From assembly GCF_030815415.1 (NCBI RefSeq), contig NZ_JAUSWW010000001.1:6820001-6884000 (forward strand): a stretch of DNA of 64,000 nucleotides, given 5' to 3'. The DNA comes from Streptomyces canus (lineage in GTDB: Bacteria > Actinomycetota > Actinomycetes > Streptomycetales > Streptomycetaceae). The position numbers were made by a program, and so were the translations under genes. How positions within the stretch are numbered: the stretch's first letter is position 1; each line of letters begins with the position of its first letter. The notes under the pieces were generated by a model. That model saw only the letters and a program-made list of their open reading frames with translations, made no database searches and was not told where the DNA came from. Positions 17,417-26,800 of this stretch are shown one piece after another.

Positions 17417-17815
17417 ATGGCACGGCCATCGAAGCTGAGGGTCGCGGTCAGTGATCCGGCTCAGTGGCTCAGTGAACGCGAGCGCGCCCAGATGCTGGCG
17501 CCCAAACTGCGGGCGCTGGCCGATGAGACCCGGCTGATGCTGATCCTTCTGATCGCGCAGCGTCCTCGCACCGTCAAGGAACTGCAGGAAGCCACCGGCT
17601 TGAGCCAGACGCTGGTCAGCCACCACCTGGCCCCGCTGCGTGAGCAGCAACTCGTCGAGGCGATCCCCAAGGGCCGCAGCAACCAGTACGTCATGTGCTG
17701 CCAGACCCTGGCCGAACCGCTGCGCATGTTCGCCAGCCTGGCGGCCATGGACCCCGAGACGGTGGCGGCCTGCCTGCACCCCGAGGCCGACCAGCCCGCC
17801 GCGCAAGGCGCCTGA
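17417..17815 (+). CDS. ArsR-like winged-helix regulator (atypical)
   Basis: This 132-residue regulator has the ArsR fold (ALADETRLMLILLI, then GLSQTLVSHHLAPL as recognition helix) but lacks CxC in the third helix. Its only vicinal pair is Cys94-Cys95 (YVMCCQ) in the wing/dimer helix, so it may sense an organoarsenical or As(III) differently, or another ligand. The ATG has GAAAGGGAGG six bases upstream. It is cotranscribed with the exporter and ends just before a bidirectional terminator. Confidence 0.82.
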   Translation: MARPSKLRVAVSDPAQWLSERERAQMLAPKLRALADETRLMLILLIAQRPRTVKELQEATGLSQTLVSHHLAPLREQQLVEAIPKGRSNQYVMCCQTLAEPLRMFASLAAMDPETVAACLHPEADQPAAQGA

Positions 17816-17834
17816 CCGCCCACCCACGCAAACC

Positions 17835-17883
17835 CGGCAGGGCCGGTGTCCCTTCCCCACGGGGAGGAGCACCGGCCCTGCCG
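17835..17883. terminator. Strong bidirectional terminator
   Basis: A perfect 14-bp stem (CGGCAGGGCCGGTG / CACCGGCCCTGCCG) encloses a 21-nt loop that itself contains TCCCC/GGGGA. It lies between the convergent regulator and decarboxylase genes. Confidence 0.75.
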
Positions 17884-17892
17884 CGTGCTGTC

Positions 17893-18996
17893 CTACTGCT
17901 GCAGGCTCTGCTGGAAACGGTCGCGGATGTCCAGCGTTGTCAGGGCGTTGGTCGCCCGCGGCGGTATGGAGCCCGTCCGGGGCAGCGTCTTGACGCTGAT
18001 CAGGTGCGGGCCGGAAGCGGCCTGGGCCCGCTGCATCGCACCGCGCAGACCCTCCTCGCTGTCACAGGCGACGGCGCTGGCGTAGCCGGCGGCCCGTGCC
18101 ATCTCGGGAAACGAGGTGGTCGCCGACGTGGTCGCCTGCCCGCCCGTCGACTCGTGCACCCGGTTGTCGAGCACCACATGGATGAGGTTGGCGGGCGCCG
18201 CGTGCCCGATCATCGACAGTGCGCCCAGATGCATCAGCAGGGCCCCGTCCCCGTCCAGCACCACCACGGTGCGCTCGGGATGGGTGAGCGCCACGCCGAG
18301 ACCGATCGACGAGGCGTGGCCCATGGAGCCCTGCATGTAGAAGTTGCCGGGCGCATCCGCGACTGCGAACGTGTCCCGCCCGGTGAAGCCGGTGGTGGCG
18401 ATGACCGCGGCCTTCGGCGCGGCCGCCGTCACGACACCGATCGCGTGCGCGGCGGCAAGCCCTTGCGTATGCGGGTCGTTGGCGGCTTCGGCCTTGCCGA
18501 TGGCGCCGCGTTCGACCAGCACGAACGGCGCCCGCTGCTCCGCCAGGTCCTTCTCCGCCTGGTCTAGCACGGACCGGAAGTCCTCCACCCCGTGCTGGGC
18601 GTACAGCGTGTAGTGCGGGGTGTCGACGCTGTCCAGCAGGGCGGGGGTGGCCGGCCCCATCACAGCGTGCTGGGGCTCGTCGGTGGCCGGGTCGGGCCAG
18701 CCCCGCAGACTGGTGAAGGTCAGAATCGGCAGCTGGTAGGTCATCACCAGCGAGGTGAGCGGGTTGATCAGGTTGCCCAGGCCGGAGTTCTGCAGCATGA
18801 CGTAGGCGCGCTGCCCGCCCAGGGCGGCGCCAGCGGCGACGGCCAGTGCGCTGCCCTCGTTGGGGGCGGGCACATAGCGGCCGGGCTGGCTGCTCAGGTG
18901 GGCGATCGGCCCGCCGAAGTGGGAGCACGGCACGCCGCTGGCGAGCGTGAACCCGCGCTCGGCGAGAAGGTCACAGAATTCTTCAGCGGAGATCAT
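17893..18996 (-). CDS. Phosphonopyruvate-decarboxylase homologue (arsonopyruvate decarboxylase)
   Basis: This 367-residue thiamine-diphosphate enzyme is close to the usual length of phosphonopyruvate decarboxylases. The N-terminal pyrimidine-binding part has SGVPCSHFGG and PNEGSALAVAAGAALGG, then QNSGLGNLINPLTSL; the C-terminal part has the ThDP motif GDGALLMHLGAL...DN. In phosphonate pathways this enzyme pulls the unfavourable mutase reaction forward. Here it would decarboxylate arsonopyruvate to arsonoacetaldehyde. Its ATG overlaps the DedA stop (ATGA). It ends the PKS-side operon. Confidence 0.88.
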   Translation of the reverse strand: MISAEEFCDLLAERGFTLASGVPCSHFGGPIAHLSSQPGRYVPAPNEGSALAVAAGAALGGQRAYVMLQNSGLGNLINPLTSLVMTYQLPILTFTSLRGWPDPATDEPQHAVMGPATPALLDSVDTPHYTLYAQHGVEDFRSVLDQAEKDLAEQRAPFVLVERGAIGKAEAANDPHTQGLAAAHAIGVVTAAAPKAAVIATTGFTGRDTFAVADAPGNFYMQGSMGHASSIGLGVALTHPERTVVVLDGDGALLMHLGALSMIGHAAPANLIHVVLDNRVHESTGGQATTSATTSFPEMARAAGYASAVACDSEEGLRGAMQRAQAASGPHLISVKTLPRTGSIPPRATNALTTLDIRDRFQQSLQQ

Positions 18997-19679
18997 GGAC
19001 GGGGCAGCTCCGTTTCAGCGGTGGGGGACGGTGCGCTGGGCGCCTTTTGGGCAGCGGCCCGGGAGCGGCGGCGCATCTTGATGCCTTCGATGATGATGGG
19101 GATGCCGGAGACGAGCACGATGCCGATGACGATGGCCTCGATGTTGTCGCGGACGAAGGCGATCTGGCCGAGGTAGTAGCCGACCAGGGTGAGGCTCACC
19201 GACCACAGGACCGCGCCCAGCACGTTGAACAGGAAGAACGTGCGGTAGGTCATGCGGCCCACGCCCGCGGTGATGGGGATGAAGGTACGGAACACGGGGA
19301 TGAAGCGGGCCATCACCAGTGCCTTGGGCCCGTGCTTGAGCATGAATTCCTGGGCGCGTTCGGCGTTCTCCTGCTTGAAGAAGCGGGAGTTGGGCCGCCT
19401 GAAGAGAGCCGGGCCGATCTTGCGGCCGAAGGCGTAGCCGAACTGGTCGCCCAGCACCGCGGCGACGGCGATGGCGAGCATGACCAGCCACAGGGGTTGG
19501 TGCAGGATCTGGTCGTTGGCCACCAGCAGGCCTGAGGTGAACAGCAGCGAGTCGCCGGGCAGGAAGAAGCAGACGATCAGCCCGGATTCGGCGAAGACGG
19601 TGGCCATGATGCCGAGCATCCCGAAGGTGGATATCAGCGCTTCGGCATCGAGTAAGGGTGAGGAGGCGAGGTTCATCAT
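18993..19679 (-). CDS. DedA-family membrane protein
   Basis: This 228-residue integral membrane protein of the DedA/SNARE-associated (VTT) family has five or so hydrophobic segments and the signature ARFIPVFRTFIPITAGVGRM with the conserved Arg/Gly. Members act in lipid flipping and membrane homeostasis, and some affect metalloid or drug tolerance. It sits inside the biosynthetic operon, overlapping the decarboxylase gene, and could help handle the lipid-like or charged product; that role is inferred. Confidence 0.85.
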   Translation of the reverse strand: MMNLASSPLLDAEALISTFGMLGIMATVFAESGLIVCFFLPGDSLLFTSGLLVANDQILHQPLWLVMLAIAVAAVLGDQFGYAFGRKIGPALFRRPNSRFFKQENAERAQEFMLKHGPKALVMARFIPVFRTFIPITAGVGRMTYRTFFLFNVLGAVLWSVSLTLVGYYLGQIAFVRDNIEAIVIGIVLVSGIPIIIEGIKMRRRSRAAAQKAPSAPSPTAETELPRP

Positions 19680-19764
19680 CGCGGTGTGCCCCAGAGGTCA
19701 GATGGATTGAGCGGACGGCAGGACGCGCGCCGGCACCGCAGCGGGGCCGGCGCGCCGTACAGCG

Positions 19765-20806
19765 CTAGCGGGCGGCCCACACGGGACGCTCGTCGATACG
19801 GACCACGGCACACGTGATGGACACCCCGCCGCCATGGGCCACGATCAGGACGTGGTCGCCGGGGCCGACCTGACCGGTCTCCACCAGGTGGGTCAGGCCC
19901 ACGATCTGGTCGTTGACCGTCATGTGGCCCAGATTGCGGCCGAAGTCGAGCAGGCCCTGCTCGGGGGAGAGCCCCATCGGGTCGAGAATGACCTTCAGGT
20001 ACGCTTTCCTGGCCGGTGAAGACGTGGCAGACACGGGTGACGTCGCCCGGCTCCAGGCCCGCCTCGGCCAGCGTGCGCAGCGCGATCTCGGTGCGCAGCT
20101 CTCCCTGGCGGCGCACGACCTCGGCGACGGTCTCCTCCAGCCCCCCGGTGGCGGCCAGGCGCTCTTTGAAGTCCATGCTGCGCCCGACCGTCAGCGACGG
20201 CGGGAAGAGCGGCTCGCTGCCGCGGTACTGCTCCTCGACCTCGGCGGTCGAGCCGGTGTTGATGGACAGCAGGCTCGCAAATCCCTCCGACTTCGACAGT
20301 AGGACGGCGCTGCCCCCGTCACCGAGGACACCGTTTTGGATGCCGAAGGCCCACCGGTTGAAATTCGGGGTGCCGACGTTGTCGGCGCCGGTGAGCAGCG
20401 CGGCACTGCGTTCGGGTACGGCCTTGAGGTAGCAGACGGCCAGCTCCAGGGAGCCGATCAGGCCGCTGCACGCCTGCCAGACACGGAAGGAGGGCACGTC
20501 GCGGTCGGTGACGTGCCGCAGGATGTAGTGCTGCGGTGACCATCCCTCAGGCCCCTGCTCGTGGCCACAGGCGTGAATGTGCAGGTCGATGTCGTGCGGG
20601 TGCAGCCTGGAGCGTTCCATGGCCTGCCGGGCAGCGGCGATCGCCATGTCCGGGGCAGGCATGTCGTCCGCGACAGCGGCGCCGGTCCAGCCGTAGAACT
20701 CGTAGTCCTCGGCGTCGTACAGGCCCAGAGCGACGGCCTTTCGGGCGTCGACGATCTCAGGGATGTACGTGCCCAGTCCGGCGATGCGAATGTCGGTGGT
20801 CTTCAT
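19765..20806 (-). CDS. KAS III-like ketosynthase/acyltransferase, interrupted by a one-base frameshift
   Basis: This would be a 346-residue KAS III-fold enzyme if read across a frameshift at 20005-20007 (AAA on the coding strand). Upstream of that point the frame gives the N-terminal fold (IRIAGLGTYIPE, catalytic Cys in WQACSGL, then FTGQE); downstream, the other frame gives YLKVILDPMG...FGRNLGHMTVNDQ and HGGGVSITCAVV. Removing one A joins them cleanly. His appears where KAS III usually has the Asn region, as in CerJ/ChlB3-like acyl transferases that form esters. It may join the PKS acyl chain to the arsonate alcohol. It is either disrupted or a base-call error. Confidence 0.75.
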
Positions 20807-20832
20807 GAAGTCGGTCCTCGTCCCTCGCTCGG

Positions 20833-23800
20833 TCAGGCCGAGGCGTCAGCGGAGTTCAGTTCGGCGGCCAGGGCTTGGGCGACGGTGGTGATGCTGCCGT
20901 CCTTGAGGAGTTGCACCATGGGCAGCTTGACCTGGTAGCGGCGTTCGATGCGGTTGCGTAGTTCGACGGCCATGAGGGAGTCCATGCCGAGCCGGTTCAG
21001 CGGCCGGTTGACGTTGACGCGCTCGGCGCGCAGCCCCATCACCACGGCGGCCTCCTGCCTGAGGAAGTCCAGCAGTTCGCTGCCGGGCACCGCCTGCGCC
21101 ACAGCGGTCTGGGCTCCTGCGGACTCCGGCGCCGCGGGTGCCTCGGCGGGGGCAGCTGTTTCGGCGACGGGTGCGACCGGTGCGACAGAACCCGCCTCGG
21201 GTTCGTCGACGGCCACCGGTGCGCCCGCATCGTCGGTCACGGTGTCAGCCGGGCCTTGTGCAGGGTGGAGTTCGGCGGCCAGGGCTTGGGCGACGGTGGT
21301 GATGCTGCCGTCCTTGAGGAGTTGCACCATGGGCAGCTTGACCTGGTAGCGGCGTTCGATGCGGTTGCGTAGTTCGACGGCCATGAGGGAGTCCATGCCG
21401 AGCCGGTTCAGCGGCCGGTTGACGTTGACGCGTTCCGCGCGCAGCCCCATCACCACGGCGGCCTCCTGCCTGAGGAAGTCCAGCAGCTCGCTGCCGGGCA
21501 CCGCCTGCGCCACAACGGCAGCCTGCGTGACAGGCCGGGCAGCGGCCGCAGGCGCGGTAGCTGTCTGCGGTGCGGGGGCGGCCGAAGGCGAGGTGGTGGG
21601 AGCCGCAGTCTGGGCGGGCGCGACCGCCTCGCCACCTCGCTGCTCGTGCCTGGTTACGGCCGACGGCACGGGCTGCTTGACGCCGGTCAAGTGCTGCAGC
21701 AGCGGCGCGGCTGCGGCGCCCGGGTACGCGCGTGCCCAGGCGGGCCAGTCGGCCGGCAGCACCGCGGTGTGCAGACGGCCCTCGGCCAGGATCCTGCCGA
21801 GCAGTTCGAGGCCGTCGGCCGGGCTGAAGGAGGCCATGCCCTGCGGCAGCAGGGTGCGCTCTTCCTGCTGTTCCTTGCGGGCCACCATGCCGACGCTGTC
21901 CCAGAAGCCCCAGTTGATGACGGTGGCCGGCAGCCCTTGGGCGTGCCGGTGGTGTGCCAGGGCGTCGAGGAAGGCGTTGCCGGCCGCGTACCCGCCCAGC
22001 ATGGGCGAGCTGAGCAGGGCAGAGCCGGAGGAGAACAGGACGAACGCCTCCACCGACTCCTCGTGCAGCAGCCGGTGCAGGTTCCAGGCCCCGGAGACCT
22101 TGGCCGCCAGCACCCGGTCCATTTCGGGGGTACTCATGTCGCTCAGTGGCGTGTAGTCGATGACCCCGGCGGCGTGGAAGACACCGCGCACGGGCGGAAG
22201 GCCGGTGCGGCGCCGGGAGGCGAACAGCGCCTGCATGGCCTGGAGGTCGGCGACGTCGACGGCCTGGTACGTCACGTGCACGCCACGCTCGCGCAGCTGC
22301 TGGAGCACGGCGACAGCACCAGCTTGCGGATGATCGTCGCTCATCGGCGCGTCGGGGTCGGGCAGCTGGCTGCGCCCGGTCAGCAGCAGGTGCCGGGCGC
22401 CCTGGTCGGCCAGCCACAGGGCCAGCTGTCCGCCGATGCCGCCCGCCCCGCCGGTGATCAGGTACGTGCCGTCGGCGTGGACGCTCACAGCCCGGCCGCG
22501 AGGACCTGCCGCAACAGCGGGCTGCGGGCCGAACGACAGCACGATCTTGCCGGTGTGGCGGGACTGGGCCATCAGGCGGAAGGCGTCCGCGGCCTTGTCC
22601 GCCGGGTACACCGTGTGCGGCAGTGCCTCCAGGGTGCCCTGGCCGACCAGGGCGGCGGCGGCCCGCAGCACGCGGCCGGCCCGCTCGGGGGCGTGCTGGA
22701 TCATGTGCACGACGTCGACGGCGTGGAAGGACAGGTTGCGGGCGAAGGCCCCCAGCGGCAGCGGATTGTTGTCGAGGATGTCCCGCTTGCTCAGCTCGAG
22801 GTAGTGCCCGTAGGGGGCCATCAGCGACAGGTTCGCTTCGATGGCGTCGCCGGCCAGGGTGTTGTAGATGGCGTCGAATCCCTCGTCGCCGAGGGCCTTT
22901 TTGAAGGTGTCGGCGAAGGTGAGGCTGCGGGAGTCGGCCACCTGCTCCACGCCGAGTTCGGTGAGCAGTTGGCGCTTGGCGTCGCTGCCGGCGGTGGCGA
23001 AGATGCGGGCGCCCTTCCAGCGGGCGATGCTCAGCGCGGCCCGTCCGGTGCCGCCGGTGGCGGTGTGGATGAGGACCTTCTGGCCGCGCTCCAGGCGGGC
23101 CAGGTCGTGCAGCGCGTGGTAGGCGGTGAGGTACGCGGCGGGCAAGGTCGCGGCCTCGGCCCCGGTCAGCTGGGCCGGTTTGGGCGCGGTCAGGCAGGCG
23201 CGGGTGACGACCTCGGTGGCCAGGGCGCCTTCGGCGAAGGCGATGACCTCCTCGCCCACCGTGACATCGGTGACGGCGGGGCCCGTCTCGGTGACGGTGC
23301 CGGCGCACTCCCAGCCCATGACCGGCGGCCGGTTGTCCTGCCCGGGGTATGCGCCCAGGCTCAGCAGCACGTCGCGGTAGTTGACGCCGGCGTGGCTGAC
23401 CTGGATACGGACTTCGTCCGCGGCAAGGGCTCGCTCGGGTATCGCGGTGAGCTGCAGGTCGTCGATGACGCCCGGTGTGGGCAGTGACAGAGCCCGCGGC
23501 GCGTGAGCGGCGGCCGCGGGCCGCAGCCGGGCTGCCAGGCGCCGTCCGTCGCGCAGCGCGATCTGGTCCTCCTGGTCGCCGTGCTGCAGCAGTTCGGCCA
23601 GGGTGGCGACGCTGGCAGCGGACCGGTCGAGGTCGGCCAGGCGCGGGGTCAGCGCCGGGGCCTCGGCGGCCAGGGTGCGGCCCAGTCCCCACAGCATGGC
23701 CTGGAAGGGATGGCGTACCTGCTCTCCGGTTCCGGTGGCCTGGGCGAGCTGGGTGATCAGCCACAGCGGAGGCTGTCCGATCAGGCGCTCTTCCAGGGCC

Positions 23801-26800
23801 CGGGCCAGGTGCAGCACGCTGTGGGCGGACAGGAGTTGGGCGCGGCGGATCTCGGTGGGGGTTGCGTCCAGGCCGGCCTGGGCGTCCAGGGCCCACAGGT
23901 GGAGGATGCCGCGGCAGGCGCCGATGCGGGCGACGTCGCCCAGGATCTCGCGGTAGTGCTCCTGCTTCGACGGGTCGATGCGGTACCGGTCGCCGCCTCC
24001 GGCCAGGGGGCCGGCGCCTGCGGTGACGGCGACCACGCGCTGTCCGCGACCGGTCAGTTCCCGCAGGAGTGCCCGCCCGGTGGAGCCGCTGTCGGTCAGC
24101 ACCAGCCAGAAGCCCTCCTGTGCGGGTGCGGCCGTGCTGGGCGCGGGCAGAGGGCTCTCGTCCCAGGTCAGGGAGTGCAGCCAGGTGTCGCGGTCACGGC
24201 CGCCGCCGGGGGCGGCGGGGGTGCGGGAAGGCTCGGTCGGCGTCACGAGGTCCTCGGGGGGTGTGGTGAGCAGTGCGGGCGCGTGACCGGCCAGGTACTG
24301 CAGGCGCAGGCCGCGCATCTGCGCGATCAGGCGGCCGTCCTGGTCACGGATGTCGATGTCGGCGGCGAAGGAGTCCTCACGCGGGGAGGGCAGCAGCCTG
24401 GCGTGGCTAAACAAGGCGGCGGGCGGCTGCTGGTAGAAGCGGACCTCGTCGATGCCGCCCAGGACGAAGACGCCTTCCTCGCCGGCAACGGTCAGCGGCC
24501 GGGCAGCGGCCATGGCGTGGCCGCTGGCGTCCAGGAGCGCCGGGTGGAAGTGGTGGTGGGCCAGGCCGTCGGCGAGCGCGGAAGGGCAGTCCAGGCGGGC
24601 GAGGACTTCGCCGTCGGTGCGCCACAGTTCGGTGATGCCCTGGAAGGTGCCGTTCCACTGGTTGCCGCGTGCGGCGTTGAACGGGTAGAAGTCGCCGGCG
24701 TCCTGGTGCTGGGGCAGGCGGGCGCGGATGGCGTGGAGCGGTTCGGACGGTTCGGGAGCATCCTGCGGCAGAGCGCGGGCGGTGGCTTCGGTGTGCAGGA
24801 TCCACTCGCCGCCGTCGGCGTCCTGGCTGTGGATGCGGCAGTGCAGCGAGGTGTCCGGGCGCGGGGTGACGGTGACCTTGACCTCGGGTGCGGGGCCGCC
24901 TTCGTCCAGGAACAGGGCGCGGTGATAGTGCACGTCGGACACCGACAGGGCGCCGGATCCTGTCACGGTGCGAGCGGCTGCGCCGATGAGTTCCAGGTGG
25001 GCGGTGCCCGGCAGGATGATCGTGTCCTGGATGCAGTGGTCGCGCAGGTACGCGTTGTCGCTCAGGTCCAGCGGTCCCTGCCAGACGTGCGTGGCGCCTT
25101 CGGCGGGTACGGGCCGGCCCAGCAGCGGATGCGCGGTCTGTGCTGCCTTTTGCCGGACGGCCGGTGGCACCTGGGGTGTCGCGGCCGCGGGGGCTGTCGC
25201 CGGGCTGGGGGTGTGGCTGATCCAGTGGCGGGTGCGCTGCCACGGGTAGGACGGCAGCGGCACGTAGTGGCCGCCGGCGCTCATGGTGGCGAAGTCCAGG
25301 CGTGCGCCGGCCGTGTGCAGGGCGGCGGCGAAGGTGAGCAGGCTGGTGCGTTCGTCGGTGTGGCGGCGCAGACTGCCGATCGCGGTGGTGTCCGCGCCGG
25401 TGTGCAGGCGGCTGGTCTCCTTGATGCCGGCGACGAGCAGCGGGTGAGGGCTGACTTCGATGAAGGCTGTCTCGCCCAGGTCGAGTTGGCCGCGTACGGC
25501 GCCGGCGAAGTCGACGGGCCGGCGGATGTTGCGCACCCAGTAGTCGGCGTCCATGCCGGAGCCGTCGATCACCTCGTTGAGCAGGGTGGAGTGCAGTGGG
25601 ATGCGGCCCGCACGCGGGGTGAGGTGAGCGAGTTCTTCGAGCAGGTCCTCGCGCAGGGCGTCCATCTGGGGGCAGTGCGAGGCGAAGTCGACGTTGACGC
25701 GCCGGTTGTCGATGCCGCGGGCGTCGAGGGCGGCCAGGACCTGGGTCAGGGCGTCGACATCCCCGGACAGCAGGGTGGAGGTGGGGCTGTTGATGGCAGC
25801 CACCGCGACCTTGTCCTCGAATCCGGCCAGTGCGGCTTCGGCCTCGTCGGCGGGCAGCGCGACCCAGGCCATGGTGCCGAGACCAGAGAGACGTTTGGCG
25901 AGCCGGCTGCGGCGGCAGATGACGGCGGCCGCGTCCTGCAGGGAGAGCGCGCCGGCGATGTAGGCGGCGGCGGATTCGCCCATGCTGTGGCCGATGACGA
26001 CGTCCGGCGTGATGCCCCAGGACTGCCACAGTTCGGCCAGGGCTATCTCCATGGCCCACAGGGTGGGCTGGATGACGTCGAGCTGCTTGAGCCGTTCCTC
26101 GTCCGCGGAGCGCAGCAGGTCGATGACCGACCAGCCGGTCTCGGTCTTGATGGCCTCGTCGCAGGCTTCCATGCTGTGGCGGAAGACCGGTTCGCTGTCC
26201 AGGAGTTCACGGCCCATGCCGGGCCACTGCGAGCCCTGGCCGGGGAAGACGAAGGCGATCCTGGGTGCCGCTTCGGGGTCGGTGTAGTCGCTGAAGAACA
26301 GACCGGGCTCGGCCTCGCCGTCGGCGAAGCCCCGCAGGGCGGCGGCCGCTTCGGTGTGGCTGTCGGCGGCGAGTGCCAGGCGGGCGTCGTGGGGGGTGCG
26401 GCGCAGGGCGGCGGAGTGGCAGATGTCGCGCCAGGCGTGCTGGGCGCCGGAGCCCTCGAGGTGGCCGGCCATGGCGCGGGCGGCGTCGGTCAGGGCTTCG
26501 GGGCTGAGGGCGGACAGCACCAGCAGTTCGCTCCGGGTGGCCGGCGTGTGGGTGTCCGTGTCGCGGGTGGCCGGTTGGGGTGCGGCTTCGAGGACGAGGT
26601 GGGCGTTGGTGCCGGAGAAGCCGAAGCTGGAGACCCCGGCGACGGCGGGCCGGCCGTGGTCGGGCAGCGGCGTGGCCTGGGTAGGGACGCTCAGCGGCAG
26701 GTTGTCCCAGTCGACGGCTGGGTTGGGGTGGTTCAGATGCAGGTTGGGCGGGACCGTCTTGTTCTCCAGGCACAGCACGGCCTTGATCAGCCCGGCGATT

